A stretch of 64,000 nucleotides of DNA from Arthrobacter gandavensis (GCF_009192735.1 NZ_VTFU01000001.1:62001-126000); one strand, 5' to 3'; numbered from the stretch's first letter, positions 1 through 8,981 are shown. The notes: generated by a model from the sequence alone, not told the origin. Numbers and translations are program-made.

Positions 1-1
1 C

Positions 2-1243
2 GTGTTCATTGCAGAACTCGGTCTGGACGGGCGGCTGCGCCCGGTGCGGGGCATCCTGCCGGCGGTCATGGCGTCCGTGGAAGCCGGGTATCCGCAAATT
101 ACGGTCGCAGCTGCCAACGCCGCTGAAGCCGCACTCGTACCGGGAGCGGACGTTTCAGGGTTCGAGTCCCTCGCCGAAGTGGCAGCCTTCCTGGGCGCTG
201 ACCCCGCCAGTCTGTCCTTCCCACCGCCGATGACGGAAGAAACACCCGCAACGGACGACGGCGGGCACGAGAAGACGGTCGCTCTCCGCGACATGTCGGA
301 CATCGCCGGTCAGTCGGAGGCCAGATTCGCGGTGGAGGTAGCGGCTGCCGGTGCCCATCATCTCTTGATGACCGGACCGCCCGGCGCCGGTAAGACCATG
401 CTGGCCGAACGGTTGCCCGGACTGCTGCCGGATCTTCCGGATGCCCACGCCATGGAAGTCACGGCCATTCACTCCCTGGTCTGGGGCGGCCGTCCCTGCT
501 CCGAGCTGCTGCGCCGGCCTCCTTTTGAGAGCCCGCACCACACAGCATCCTCAGCGGCCATCATTGGTGGAGGATCCGGCATCGCCCGTCCGGGTGCCGC
601 GTCCCGGGCCCACCGCGGTGTCCTCTTCCTGGATGAAGCTCCGGAGTATGACCGGCGTGTGCTGGACGCACTGCGGCAGCCGCTGGAAAGCGGCAAGCTG
701 GAACTGCACCGCGCTGCGGGCACCGCCAGCTACCCGGCCCGCTTCCAGTTGGTCCTGGCCGCCAACCCCTGCCCCTGCGGGCTGGCCTCCGGAAAGGGAC
801 TGGACTGCACCTGCACGCCGCAGCAGCGCCGGCGGTACTTCAGCCGGCTCTCCGGCCCGCTGCTGGACCGCGTGGATTTGCAGCTGACGGTCCAGCGGGT
901 GTCGCTGCGGGAACTGTCGAGTGGCGGCAGCGCCGAAGGGAGCGCGGTACTCGCCGCCCGGGTCGCTGCCGCACGGCATGTGCAGCACGAGCGGCTGAGG
1001 GACTGGGGATACGAAACGAACGCAGAGGTGTCCGGTAACGTGCTCCGCGGCGCTCTGCGGCCGGCGCCGCGCGCCACGTCGGCACTTGACCGGGCGATGG
1101 ACCGGCAGACTCTCACGGCGCGCGGTTATGACCGGGTGCTGCGGGTCGCATGGAGCGTCGCGGATTTGGCGGGACATCTTTCACCGGACGCCGACGACGT
1201 CGGCCAGGCACTGGGGTTTCGGCAACAGGGCGTGGCGGCATGA
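2..1243 (+). CDS. comM: ComM/YifB-family Mg-chelatase-like AAA+ ATPase, 5' truncated by window edge
   Basis: AAA+ helicase-like ATPase of the ComM/YifB family. ComM helps branch migration during integration of transforming DNA (family knowledge). Visible: Walker A GPPGAGKT near residue 125, Walker B VLFLDEAPE near 210, the ANPCPCG motif near 255, and a C-terminal Mg-chelatase-like domain. The first visible residues, ELGLDGRLRPVRG, match the interior of the N-terminal Lon-like domain, so about 90-100 residues lie upstream of the window and the apparent GTG at position 2 is not the start. The stop overlaps the dprA start (ATGA), so the two genes are translationally coupled, as is common in actinobacteria. 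Confidence 0.93.
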   Translation: MFIAELGLDGRLRPVRGILPAVMASVEAGYPQITVAAANAAEAALVPGADVSGFESLAEVAAFLGADPASLSFPPPMTEETPATDDGGHEKTVALRDMSDIAGQSEARFAVEVAAAGAHHLLMTGPPGAGKTMLAERLPGLLPDLPDAHAMEVTAIHSLVWGGRPCSELLRRPPFESPHHTASSAAIIGGGSGIARPGAASRAHRGVLFLDEAPEYDRRVLDALRQPLESGKLELHRAAGTASYPARFQLVLAANPCPCGLASGKGLDCTCTPQQRRRYFSRLSGPLLDRVDLQLTVQRVSLRELSSGGSAEGSAVLAARVAAARHVQHERLRDWGYETNAEVSGNVLRGALRPAPRATSALDRAMDRQTLTARGYDRVLRVAWSVADLAGHLSPDADDVGQALGFRQQGVAA

Positions 1244-2448
1244 GCGGCGCGTCGCCGGAACTGCTGAGGAGCCGTGCTGTCCTGTCCCGGTTGTTTGAAC
1301 CGTCCGACAACGTGGGACTTGCTCTTGTGGCCGTCGCCGGGCCGGTGGACGCGGTGCGGGTGGCGACGGGGAACCTGCAGGCAGGGAAGGCGCTGGCCGG
1401 CGAACTCATGGCGGAGCTGGAGTCGGCGGGGATCTCCGGCAATGGGAGCATCCTCACCGATGCTCTGAACCGCTGGGCCCCGAGAGTTCCTGATTTAGCT
1501 CCGGACCGTGACCTGGCAACGATCGGCCGGGCAGGAGGTGAACTGCTCATTCCGGAGGACCCCCGCTGGCCGGAGGGCCTGCGGGATCTGGGGTTGGGGA
1601 TGCCGCTGTGCCTGTGGGTGCGCGGCAACCTGGACGAAGGCATACCGCCGCTTTCCAGGACAGCGGCGGTCGTGGGCTCACGGGACAGCACGGGGTACGG
1701 AATGTCTGTGGCAGGTGACCTTGCCGCAGGACTGGTAACGCGGGGCTGGACTGTCGTGTCCGGAGGAGCATATGGCATCGACGCACAGGCGCATCGTGCG
1801 GCCTTGGCAACCGGGGGCACCGCAAAAGCACCCACCATTGCCGTCATGGCGTGCGGCGCGGACCGTTATTACCCCTCCGGGAATGAGGAACTCCTGCGCG
1901 AAGTTGTTCGGCGCGGAGTCCTCCTGTCGGAAGTGCCGCCGGGATCCTCTCCCACGCGCTGGAGATTTTTGCAGCGGAACAGGATCATCGCAGCTCTCAG
2001 CGCCGTGACTGTGGTGGTCGAAGCACGCTGGCGCTCCGGCGCATTGAACACTGCGCACCATGCCGCGGCGCTGGGACGCGAGGTCGGCGCAGTTCCCGGG
2101 TCGGTGTATTCAGCCAACTCGGCCGGATGCCACCGGCTGCTGCGGGACGGCAGCGCTGTTTGCGTCACCGACGCCGCTGAGGTCATCGAACTAGGCGGAC
2201 CCATCAGTGGCGACACAGCATCTGCCGGGGCTCCACCCGAGCAGCCCGCAGCAGTCCACGACGGACTCACCGTCGAAGATCTTCTCCTGCTCGATGCCCT
2301 GCCGCTGCGCCGCGGCTCTCCGGTGGAGAAGCTGGCCTCGGTTGCCGGACTGTCGGTGCCGGCGGTCCGAGCCGGGCTGGCCAGGCTGGAACTGGAAGAC
2401 CTCGCCGTCCGGGACGGGACGCAGCTGTGGAAAAGGAGCCGTCGATGA
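1240..2448 (+). CDS. dprA: DNA-processing protein DprA
   Basis: DprA/Smf binds incoming single-stranded DNA and loads RecA during natural transformation (family knowledge). Visible: a Rossmann-like core with VVGSRDSTGYG, SGGAYGIDAQAH and ACGADRYYPSGN. A C-terminal winged-helix segment (about residues 340-400) carries LPLRRGSPVEKLA. The ATG at 1240 was chosen because it overlaps the comM stop by four bases; the frame is open from 1150 but those codons lie inside comM. The 402-residue length is normal. Together with comM it forms a competence-type pair; no uptake pilus genes are visible here. Confidence 0.95.
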   Translation: MSGASPELLRSRAVLSRLFEPSDNVGLALVAVAGPVDAVRVATGNLQAGKALAGELMAELESAGISGNGSILTDALNRWAPRVPDLAPDRDLATIGRAGGELLIPEDPRWPEGLRDLGLGMPLCLWVRGNLDEGIPPLSRTAAVVGSRDSTGYGMSVAGDLAAGLVTRGWTVVSGGAYGIDAQAHRAALATGGTAKAPTIAVMACGADRYYPSGNEELLREVVRRGVLLSEVPPGSSPTRWRFLQRNRIIAALSAVTVVVEARWRSGALNTAHHAAALGREVGAVPGSVYSANSAGCHRLLRDGSAVCVTDAAEVIELGGPISGDTASAGAPPEQPAAVHDGLTVEDLLLLDALPLRRGSPVEKLASVAGLSVPAVRAGLARLELEDLAVRDGTQLWKRSRR

Positions 2449-2490
2449 ACCGGGCTTCAAACGTCCCGGCGCCGGAACATCACCGCTCGC

Positions 2491-2580
2491 CACGCCGCCC
2501 AACCCCAGGACACCCCGGCTTCCATTCACGCCGCCCAACCCCAGGACACCCAACCCCAGGACACACCGACTTCCATTCAC
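2491..2580. repeat. Degenerate tandem repeat between dprA and the ogt-like gene
   Basis: The 23-mer CACGCCGCCCAACCCCAGGA followed by CAC occurs at 2491-2513 and 2527-2549. A shorter copy, CAACCCCAGGACAC, follows directly, and CTTCCATTCA recurs at 2519 and 2570. The stretch fills most of the 184-bp gap between dprA and the next gene. No protein-coding role is apparent. Confidence 0.75.
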
Positions 2581-2632
2581 CCCACCACCAGCCAGCATGC
2601 ACCACGAAGCATCCAACCCGAAGGGAACAGCC

Positions 2633-3154
2633 ATGCGCATCCATAAGAGCGTCGTAACACCATTGGGAGTCCTCACACTTGCCTCCGAGGAGGGAGCTCT
2701 GCGGGGCGTCTATCCCGGGGTTCCCGATCCTGCATCCGATCATGGGCTGGGACGGATCGTCGAAGAGGGGTTCGAGGAAGCGGAACGCCAGCTCGAGGAA
2801 TATTTCGCGGGGACACGCTGCTGCTTCGAGCTCGAACTGGACATCCGCGGAACTGATTTTCAGCGGCAGGTGTGGGCGGAGGTCTCAGCAATACCGTACG
2901 GGCAGACCTGCAGCTACAAGGCGCTGGCCGTCCGGCTGGGGGATGCCGCAAAAGCCCGTGGGGTGGGGGCGGCGCTGTCTCGAAATCCATTGAACATCGT
3001 CATTCCCACTCATCGGGTGGTTGGCTCCAGGGGAGCCTTGACCGGCTATTCCGCAGGCATCGACTCCAAACGGTTCCTGCTGGAGCATGAATCTTCGGCG
3101 GGCACAGCTGCCCTGCGCATCCAATGTGCCGGCCCGGCCGGTGTGCCTGCTTGA
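2633..3154 (+). CDS. Ogt/MGMT-family alkyltransferase homologue with Thr in place of the catalytic Cys
   Basis: A 173-residue homologue of O6-methylguanine-DNA methyltransferase. It has the N-terminal domain (residues 1-75) and the DNA-binding/active-site domain, with [17 protein letters not shown], the Arg-finger region ARGVGAA, RNP and LTGY. The active-site motif, normally PCHRV, reads PTHRVVG: codon ACT at 3008-3010, Thr126. A direct methyl-transfer enzyme needs that Cys, so the protein is probably catalytically dead. It may act like alkyltransferase-like (ATL) proteins, which have Trp or Ala there and flag lesions for nucleotide excision repair; this role is inference. The start at 2633 follows AAGGGA. 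It lies between dprA and xerC. Confidence 0.9.
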   Translation: MRIHKSVVTPLGVLTLASEEGALRGVYPGVPDPASDHGLGRIVEEGFEEAERQLEEYFAGTRCCFELELDIRGTDFQRQVWAEVSAIPYGQTCSYKALAVRLGDAAKARGVGAALSRNPLNIVIPTHRVVGSRGALTGYSAGIDSKRFLLEHESSAGTAALRIQCAGPAGVPA

Positions 3155-3185
3155 GGCCGTTCACCGATCAGAGGAAAGTGAAGGG

Positions 3186-4304
3186 GTGACACCACCGACC
3201 AAGAATGAGCAGCACCCCCGGCGCGAAGCCACTTCCGACTCCGAACCCACTTCCGACTCCGAACCCACTTCCGACTCCGAACCCACTTCCGACTCCGCTT
3301 CCGAACCCACTCCGGCGGCGGAATCCGCTCCGGGCGCGGAGAGCGCATCAAGCGGGGTATACGCGTCAACCGGGGGCACCACCGGGGACGCCTGGCCAAC
3401 CGAGTTCAGCAGGGCCCTGAGCGGTTTCAGCCGCTATCTGACGAGTGAGCGGGGGCGTTCCGAGCACACGGTGCGCGCCTACGAAGGCGATGTGTCCCAG
3501 TTGTTGACCTATGCGGTGGCCGGGGGAGTGCGGACTCTGGACGGAATCGATTTAGCGGTCCTGCGGGGGTGGCTTGGTGAACTCAGCGGAGCCGGCCTCG
3601 CCCGGTCCACCCTGGCCCGCCGTGCAGCCACTGCACGCAGCTTCACCGGGTGGGCACTTCGGGAGGAACTCATCTCAGCGGATCCGGCCCTGCGCCTTCG
3701 AGCTCCCAAGCGTGAAAAAACCCTTCCCTCGGTGCTGCGGGCCGGGCAGGTCGGGGACCTGTTTGCTGCGCTCGCAGACGGAGCTGTCGACGGCGGCCCG
3801 GTGGCGATCCGCGACCGCGCCCTGGTTGAGCTCCTCTACGCCACGGGAATCCGCGTAGGCGAGCTGACCGGTCTGGACATTGATGACCTGAACGCTGACC
3901 GGCGCACTCTGACCGTGATTGGCAAAGGCGACAAGGAACGCACCGTTCCCTACGGGCAGCCCGCAGCGGAGGCTGTTGATGACTGGCTGCGCCGCGGCCG
4001 GCCCGCCCTTGCCGTATCCAACAGCGGCCCGGCCCTCTTCCTGGGCCGGCGCGGCCGCCGGGTGGATCAGCGGCAGGTTCGTTCGGTGGTGGCCGGTCTC
4101 TTTGAAGCCCTGGGGGATACCGGTGCCACGGGTCCGCATGCCCTCCGGCACTCCGCCGCCACCCACCTGCTCGACGGCGGAGCCGATCTGCGGGCCGTAC
4201 AGGAAATCCTGGGCCACTCTTCGCTGGCAACCACCCAGCTGTACACCCACGTATCGGTGGACCGGCTGCGGGCCAGTTACCAGCAGGCCCACCCGCGCGC
4301 CTGA
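3186..4304 (+). CDS. xerC: Tyrosine recombinase XerC
   Basis: Site-specific recombinase resolving chromosome dimers at dif with XerD (family knowledge). An N-terminal SAM-like core-binding domain begins near residue 70 and the catalytic domain follows. Catalytic residues are visible: Arg in ATGIRVGEL, Lys in [25 protein letters not shown] and the nucleophile Tyr in QLYTHVS. The start is GTG 3186 after a purine-rich AGGAAAGTGAAGG. At 372 residues it exceeds the usual ~300 because of an acidic Ser/Thr/Glu-rich N-terminal tail encoded by an 18-bp tandem repeat. That tail is probably disordered and variable between strains. Confidence 0.93.
   Translation: MTPPTKNEQHPRREATSDSEPTSDSEPTSDSEPTSDSASEPTPAAESAPGAESASSGVYASTGGTTGDAWPTEFSRALSGFSRYLTSERGRSEHTVRAYEGDVSQLLTYAVAGGVRTLDGIDLAVLRGWLGELSGAGLARSTLARRAATARSFTGWALREELISADPALRLRAPKREKTLPSVLRAGQVGDLFAALADGAVDGGPVAIRDRALVELLYATGIRVGELTGLDIDDLNADRRTLTVIGKGDKERTVPYGQPAAEAVDDWLRRGRPALAVSNSGPALFLGRRGRRVDQRQVRSVVAGLFEALGDTGATGPHALRHSAATHLLDGGADLRAVQEILGHSSLATTQLYTHVSVDRLRASYQQAHPRA
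3231..3302 (+). repeat. 18-bp tandem repeat, four copies, inside xerC
   Basis: ACTTCCGACTCCGAACCC is repeated head to tail at 3231, 3249, 3267 and 3285; the last copy diverges at its 3' end. It encodes TSDSEP repeats in the xerC N-terminal tail. The period is a multiple of three, so copy-number change keeps the frame. Confidence 0.9.
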
Positions 4305-4575
4305 CGGGTGGCTTTTCTTCGGCCGGGCCTCCGGGCAGTGAAAGCGGATCGATCATTGGCGCATTCCCTGAACTTGCGGCACAATAAGGTCAAGTCCGCA
4401 CCGGATCAAAGTCTCAAAAGAAACGGAAGATACCGCAGAGAAAACCAAGCGCAGTTCACAGTGTTTTCAGGGCAGCTGATTTCCGGCTGATCCTGGATGA
4501 GCTAATAACAGAAATGTTCCGCCCGGGTTGTTGAAGGTCGTTGGGGAAGACGTACCTACAGCTATGGAGGATGGA

Positions 4576-5079
4576 ATGTCTGTTGTGATGGCCCACGGCG
4601 TGTTATTCATACACTCCGCCCCGTCTGCGTTGTGCCCTCATATTGAATGGGCTATCGGATCCGTCGTTGAAAAGCGAACGGATCTAAAGTGGTCCCCTCA
4701 GCCCGCCGCTCCCGGCATGCTCCGCACCGAAGTGGAGTGGACCGGCCCCCAGGGCACCGGGTCACTGCTGGCCTCGGCCCTTCGCGGCTGGGCGCACCTC
4801 AGGTATGAGGTGACCGAAGACCAAAGCGCCGGAGCTGACGGCAGCCGCTGGTGCCATACTCCAGAACTGGGCATCTTTCATGCCGCCACGGATGTGCACG
4901 GCAACATCATGGTCTCCGAGGACCGGATCCGGTATGCCTACGAAAACGGCGCCGGTGATCCCTCGGCTGTCTACCATGAGCTTTCCCTCGCGTTGGGTGA
5001 AGCCTGGGACGATGAGCTGGAGCCGTTCCGCCACGCGGGCGACGGCGCAAACGTCCGCTGGCTGCACCAAGTCGGCTAA
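4576..5079 (+). CDS. DUF3145 domain-containing protein
   Basis: A 167-residue soluble protein matching the actinobacterial DUF3145 family, function unknown. It starts MSVVMAHGVLFIHSAPSALC and ends in an acidic/aromatic segment with DDELEPFRHAG. There is no signal peptide or membrane segment. ATG 4576 was chosen because GGAGG lies five bases upstream; the in-frame ATG at 4564 would place that GGAGG inside the coding sequence. The 270-bp gap from xerC shows no other gene. A strong hairpin follows. Confidence 0.88.
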   Translation: MSVVMAHGVLFIHSAPSALCPHIEWAIGSVVEKRTDLKWSPQPAAPGMLRTEVEWTGPQGTGSLLASALRGWAHLRYEVTEDQSAGADGSRWCHTPELGIFHAATDVHGNIMVSEDRIRYAYENGAGDPSAVYHELSLALGEAWDDELEPFRHAGDGANVRWLHQVG

Positions 5080-5148
5080 CGGCTCGGATAGCCCCGCCCC
5101 GCCGGTCAATCCGGTGAGGCATCAACACAACAGACCATAGCGGCAAAC

Positions 5149-5192
5149 AAAAAGCCGCGGCCGTTCCCCTCGGGAACAGCCGCGGCTTTTTT
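5149..5192. terminator. Bidirectional rho-independent terminator
   Basis: A-tract, then the stem AAGCCGCGGC...GCCGCGGCTT with a GTTCCC/GGGAAC upper stem, then a T-tract. It sits between the convergent DUF3145 gene and fabF and can serve both. Confidence 0.9.
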
Positions 5193-5207
5193 GGCGGTTC
5201 AGCCGGC

Positions 5208-6443
5208 CTAATGGCTCCGCAGTGCGATCACGGCATTGTGTCCGCCGAAACCAAACGAGTTGCTCAGAACCACAATGTCGCCGCCGGGCAGGGTGCGGGC
5301 GGATGTGACAACATCCAGCGGGATCTCCGGATCCTGGTTCTCCAGGTTAATGGTCGCGGGAGCCTGGCGGTCGTAGACGGCCATTGCCGCCATGACGGCC
5401 TCCACGGCGCCGGAAGCGCCAAGCAGGTGTCCGGTCTGTGACTTGGTGGCGGAAACCGCCACGTTGTCCACGTGAGAACCAAGCGCCGCCTTCAACGCGG
5501 TGTATTCGGGCTTGTCTCCGACGGGAGTGGACGTGGCATGGGCATTCACATGCACCACGTCTTCCGCCTGGGCCCGGGCATCGAAGAGCGCGGCCTTCAG
5601 GGCACGGGTGGCACCCAGGCCTTCGGGGTCGGGGGCCGTGATGTGGTACGCATCGGCCGTGACGGCGGTGCCGGCCAGCTCGGCATAAATGCGGGCACCG
5701 CGGGCCTGGGCATGCTCCTCGGACTCCAGGACAAGCGCGCCGGCACCTTCACCCATGACAAAACCGTCGCGGTCGGTGTCATAGGGGCGGGAAGCGCGTT
5801 CCGGATCGTCGTTGCGCTTGGACAGCGCCTGCATGGAGGCAAAGGCCGCCAGCGGCATGGGGTGGATGGCGGCTTCAGCGCCGCCGCAGACGACGACGTC
5901 GGCCTTGCCGGAGCGGATGAGCTCCAGTCCCTGGTGCAGCGCCTCGGTGCCCGATGCACAGGCGGAAACAGGGGTGTGGGCGCCCGCGCGGGCACCCAGG
6001 TCCAGGCTGACGGCGGCGGCGGGGCCGTTCGGCATCAGCATGGGAACGGTCATGGGCAGGACACGGCGGGGTCCCTTTTCACGCAGCGTGTCCCAGGCAT
6101 CCAGCAGGGTCCACACGCCGCCGATGCCGGTGGCGAAGGAAACACCCAAACGGTCATGGTCAACGTCTTCGATACCGGAGTCGGCCCAGGCCTCGCGTGC
6201 GGCGACCACGGCAAACTGGGTGGACGGGTCCATGCGCTTGGCTTCAACGCGGGAAAGGACTTCGTTGGCCGGCGTGGAGACGCGGGCGGCAAACGTGACG
6301 GGGAGGCTGTACTTTTCCACCCAATCGTCCTCGAGGGTGCGGGCGCCGGCGACACCCTTGAGCGCGTTCTTCCACATGGTGGGAACATCGCCGCCGATGG
6401 GCGTGGTGGCACCCAGACCGGTGATGACTACTTTGCGGGCCAT
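5208..6443 (-). CDS. fabF: Beta-ketoacyl-ACP synthase II (FabF)
   Basis: Condenses acyl-ACP with malonyl-ACP in type II fatty-acid elongation (family knowledge). All catalytic elements are present: Cys in VSACASGTEA, His in NAHATSTPVGD, Lys/His in TKSQTGHLLG and the C-terminal NSFGFGGHNA. The 411-residue length is normal. Last gene of the fabD-fabH-acpP-fabF run. A 107-bp gap containing a strong hairpin separates it from acpP, so its expression may be uncoupled from the upstream genes. Confidence 0.97.
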   Translation of the reverse strand: MARKVVITGLGATTPIGGDVPTMWKNALKGVAGARTLEDDWVEKYSLPVTFAARVSTPANEVLSRVEAKRMDPSTQFAVVAAREAWADSGIEDVDHDRLGVSFATGIGGVWTLLDAWDTLREKGPRRVLPMTVPMLMPNGPAAAVSLDLGARAGAHTPVSACASGTEALHQGLELIRSGKADVVVCGGAEAAIHPMPLAAFASMQALSKRNDDPERASRPYDTDRDGFVMGEGAGALVLESEEHAQARGARIYAELAGTAVTADAYHITAPDPEGLGATRALKAALFDARAQAEDVVHVNAHATSTPVGDKPEYTALKAALGSHVDNVAVSATKSQTGHLLGASGAVEAVMAAMAVYDRQAPATINLENQDPEIPLDVVTSARTLPGGDIVVLSNSFGFGGHNAVIALRSH

Positions 6444-6511
6444 GATTCACTCTCTCGAAGACGTTGGTGGTGCGGGGACTGCAATGGTGCGGAGTGCATA
6501 AGTGCTGACGC

Positions 6512-6543
6512 GGCGGCCGCCGCCAGGGATGGCGGCGGCCGCC
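6512..6543 (-). terminator. 13-bp perfect hairpin directly downstream of acpP
   Basis: GGCGGCCGCCGCC, loop AGGGAT, then the exact reverse complement. It begins 7 bases after the acpP stop on the minus strand. No long U-tract follows, so it is more likely an mRNA-stabilising element or partial attenuator than a full terminator. It could raise acpP message relative to fabF (inference). Confidence 0.6.
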
Positions 6544-6550
6544 GGCGAAA

Positions 6551-6796
6551 TTAAGCCTGGGCTTTGGAAATGAAGTCCACGGCGTCGCCGACGGTCTTCA
6601 GGTTCTTGACCTCTTCGTCCGGAATGCGGACGCCGAACTTCTCTTCGGAGTTCACGACGATGGTCATCATGGAGATGGAGTCGATGTCCAGGTCATCGGT
6701 GAAGGACTTGTCCAGCTCGACGGACTCGGGGGCCAGACCGGTTTCCTCGTTGACGATCTCGGCGAGGCCGGCCAGGATTTCTTCGTTGCTAGCCAT
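6551..6796 (-). CDS. acpP: Acyl carrier protein
   Basis: An 81-residue acidic carrier protein. The phosphopantetheine attachment Ser lies in DLDIDSISMM (DSI rather than the usual DSL). The helices and end (VGDAVDFISKAQA) match bacterial ACP. ATG 6796 was chosen because the open frame runs further upstream but AAAGGAGCC precedes this ATG and the sequence starts MASNEEILAGL. It carries growing acyl chains between FabD, FabH and FabF. The gap to fabH is 85 bp. Confidence 0.96.
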   Translation of the reverse strand: MASNEEILAGLAEIVNEETGLAPESVELDKSFTDDLDIDSISMMTIVVNSEEKFGVRIPDEEVKNLKTVGDAVDFISKAQA

Positions 6797-6881
6797 GTTG
6801 GCTCCTTTTTTCTCGTGATGCCGGCAGGAACCGGCGTGGGTTGTCCAACCGCGGAACGGTGTGGTGTTGGGGGACGGCAGG

Positions 6882-7946
6882 TTACGGAAGAACGATAACC
6901 TGCGCGCCGAAGACCAGGCCTGCGCCGAAGCCGATCTGGAGGGAAAGCTTGCCGCTGAGCTCGGGGTTTTCCTGCAGCAGGCGGTGGGTGGCCAGCGGGA
7001 TGGAAGCCGCGGACGTGTTGCCGGCGTCGGCGATGTCGCGGGCAATGATGACCGACTCGGGCAGCTTCAGCTGCTTGGCCATTTCATCAATGATGCGCAT
7101 GTTCGCCTGGTGCGGCACGAAGGCGCCGAGATCCTCAGCGGTGACGCCGGCGGCGTCGAGCGCACGCTGGGCGACCTTCGCCATTTCCCATACGGCCCAG
7201 CGGAAGACGCTCTGGCCGTCCTGCCGCAGCGTCGGCCACAGCTTGGTGTCGCGCGCGGCAACCTCGGTGATGGTGGCGTCACTGCCGTCGGCTTCGGCGG
7301 CCAGCGACAGTTCGCGGATATCCAGCATCGAGTGGGTCATGCCAATGGTGCTGGACTTGCTGCCGTCCGAGCCCCACACTGACGGGCCGATGCCTGCGGA
7401 ATCGGAGGGGCCGACGACGACGGCGCCGGCGCCGTCACCGAGCAGGAACGAGATGGTGCGCTCGGTGTTGTCGATGAAGTCGGAGAGCTTCTCCACACCG
7501 ATGACCAGCACGTACTCAGCGGCACCGGAGCGGACCAGTGCGTCCGCCTGGGCGATTCCGTAGCAGTAACCGGCGCAGGCGGCGGAGACGTCGTAAGCGG
7601 GGGCTGGGGATGCGCCGAGCAGGTGGGCGATCTCGGCGGCGGCGGACGGCGTGGCGAAGGGGTGGGTCACGGTGGAAACAATGACCGCGCCCAGCTGGGA
7701 ACCGTCGATTCCGGCGGAGGCGAGGGCATCGCGCCCGGCAGCCTCGGCCATGTCGATGACGGAGGTTCCCTTGTCCGCGCGGTGCCGGGTGACGATTCCG
7801 GTGCGCTGGCGGATCCACTCGTCAGAGGAATCGATCCACTGGCAGACGTCCTCGTTGCTCACGATGACGTCGGGGCGGAAAGCACCAATGCCGTGGATCC
7901 GGCTGAATTGGTGGACGGGGGACTGCTTCAGGGTGGGCGTGCTCAC
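6882..7946 (-). CDS. fabH: Beta-ketoacyl-ACP synthase III (FabH)
   Basis: Initiates fatty-acid synthesis by condensing a primer acyl-CoA with malonyl-ACP; in actinobacteria it usually prefers branched primers (family knowledge). The catalytic triad is visible: Cys in SAACAGYCYG, His in VPHQANMR and Asn in DAGNTSAAS. A C-terminal IGFGAGLVFGAQ is present. The 354-residue length is slightly above average because of a short N-terminal extension. The start is GTG overlapping the fabD stop (GTGA), so it is translationally coupled to fabD. Confidence 0.97.
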   Translation of the reverse strand: MSTPTLKQSPVHQFSRIHGIGAFRPDVIVSNEDVCQWIDSSDEWIRQRTGIVTRHRADKGTSVIDMAEAAGRDALASAGIDGSQLGAVIVSTVTHPFATPSAAAEIAHLLGASPAPAYDVSAACAGYCYGIAQADALVRSGAAEYVLVIGVEKLSDFIDNTERTISFLLGDGAGAVVVGPSDSAGIGPSVWGSDGSKSSTIGMTHSMLDIRELSLAAEADGSDATITEVAARDTKLWPTLRQDGQSVFRWAVWEMAKVAQRALDAAGVTAEDLGAFVPHQANMRIIDEMAKQLKLPESVIIARDIADAGNTSAASIPLATHRLLQENPELSGKLSLQIGFGAGLVFGAQVIVLP

Positions 7947-8914
7947 GCGTTACCTTCTCCGGTGGTGGTTGCTGCTGTTACGGCGGCGGCCGTGGGGGAG
8001 TGTTCGGAAATGAACTCCCGTGCGGCGTCGAGGTCTTCGGGGGACTTCAGGGCCAGGGTGGGCATGCCCTTGAGGCCGCGGCGGGCCAGGCCGGTCAGGG
8101 TGCCTGCCGGGGGCAGTTCCAGCATCCCGGTGACGCCCATGGCAGCCATGGATTCCATGCACAGGTCCCAGCGTACGGGGCGGGAGACCTGGGCGATCAG
8201 GCTGTCCAGGTTTGCGTCCCCGGAAACGACGGCGGCGCCGTCATAGTTGGAGAGCAGGGTGGGCAGCGGGGCCGCCGGGCTCAGCTGCGGCCGCAGGGCC
8301 TCAAGGACGCTGACCGCGGGTTCCATGTGGGAGGTGTGGAATGCGCCGGCGACCTTCAGCGGAATGACGCGGGCCTTGGCGGGAGGCTCGGCAGCGAACG
8401 CGGCGAGCTGCTCCAGCGTCCCAGCGGCGACGGTCTGGCCGCCGCCGTTCGCGTTTGCAGCGGTGAGGCCGGCGGCAGCCAGCGCGGCGGCAACCTCATC
8501 AGGGTCACCGCCCAGCACGGCGCTCATGCCGGTGGGGGTCTGCGCCGCGGCGAGGGCCATGGCGTTGGCGCGCTCCCGGACAAAGGTCATGGCGTCAGCT
8601 TCGGTCAGCGCGCCGGCCACCGCAGAGGCGGTGATCTCGCCCACCGAGTGTCCGGCGACCACGGTGGAAGCAGTCAGGGCCTGGGGCTGCAGCAGCAGGC
8701 GCGCGGCCATCAGGCCCGCAGCCACAATCAGGGGCTGGGCAACCGCCGTGTCCTTGATGGTCTCTTCATCGGAAACGGTGCCGTGGGCGATCAGGTCCAG
8801 GCCGGCAAGCGAGCTCAGGGACTCGAGGTGTTCCCGGACTCCGGGCAGTTCCAGCCACGGAGAAAGGAAACCTGGCGTTTGGGACCCCTGGCCGGGGCAG
8901 GCAATAGCGAGCAC
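7943..8914 (-). CDS. fabD: Malonyl-CoA:ACP transacylase (FabD)
   Basis: Moves malonyl groups from CoA to ACP. Visible: GQGSQ near the N-terminus, nucleophile Ser in AGHSVGEI, Arg/His partners in RERANAMA and GAFHTSHM. 323 residues. The start is GTG. First gene of the fabD-fabH-acpP-fabF unit, preceded by a palindromic motif that also occurs upstream of fasR. Confidence 0.96.
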   Translation of the reverse strand: MLAIACPGQGSQTPGFLSPWLELPGVREHLESLSSLAGLDLIAHGTVSDEETIKDTAVAQPLIVAAGLMAARLLLQPQALTASTVVAGHSVGEITASAVAGALTEADAMTFVRERANAMALAAAQTPTGMSAVLGGDPDEVAAALAAAGLTAANANGGGQTVAAGTLEQLAAFAAEPPAKARVIPLKVAGAFHTSHMEPAVSVLEALRPQLSPAAPLPTLLSNYDGAAVVSGDANLDSLIAQVSRPVRWDLCMESMAAMGVTGMLELPPAGTLTGLARRGLKGMPTLALKSPEDLDAAREFISEHSPTAAAVTAATTTGEGNA

Positions 8915-8981
8915 GTATCAAGCTTTCCAAAGAGAAGGGAGGATGCCGGGTGTTTGCGTAAACCAAGCTCCAGGGGAGGCG

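Noticed and set aside
2491-3302. CRISPR array suggested by regularly spaced repeats
   Set aside because: The units are contiguous tandem repeats with no unique spacers and there are no cas genes.
3186-4304. Phage or transposon integrase
   Set aside because: Context with comM-dprA, single-copy chromosomal arrangement and Xer-type motifs fit housekeeping XerC; no phage genes or att repeats are nearby.
6551-7045. A longer 164-residue ACP with an Arg/Pro-rich extension
   Set aside because: The extension overlaps fabH, has no similarity to ACP, and a good ribosome-binding site precedes the internal ATG at 6796.
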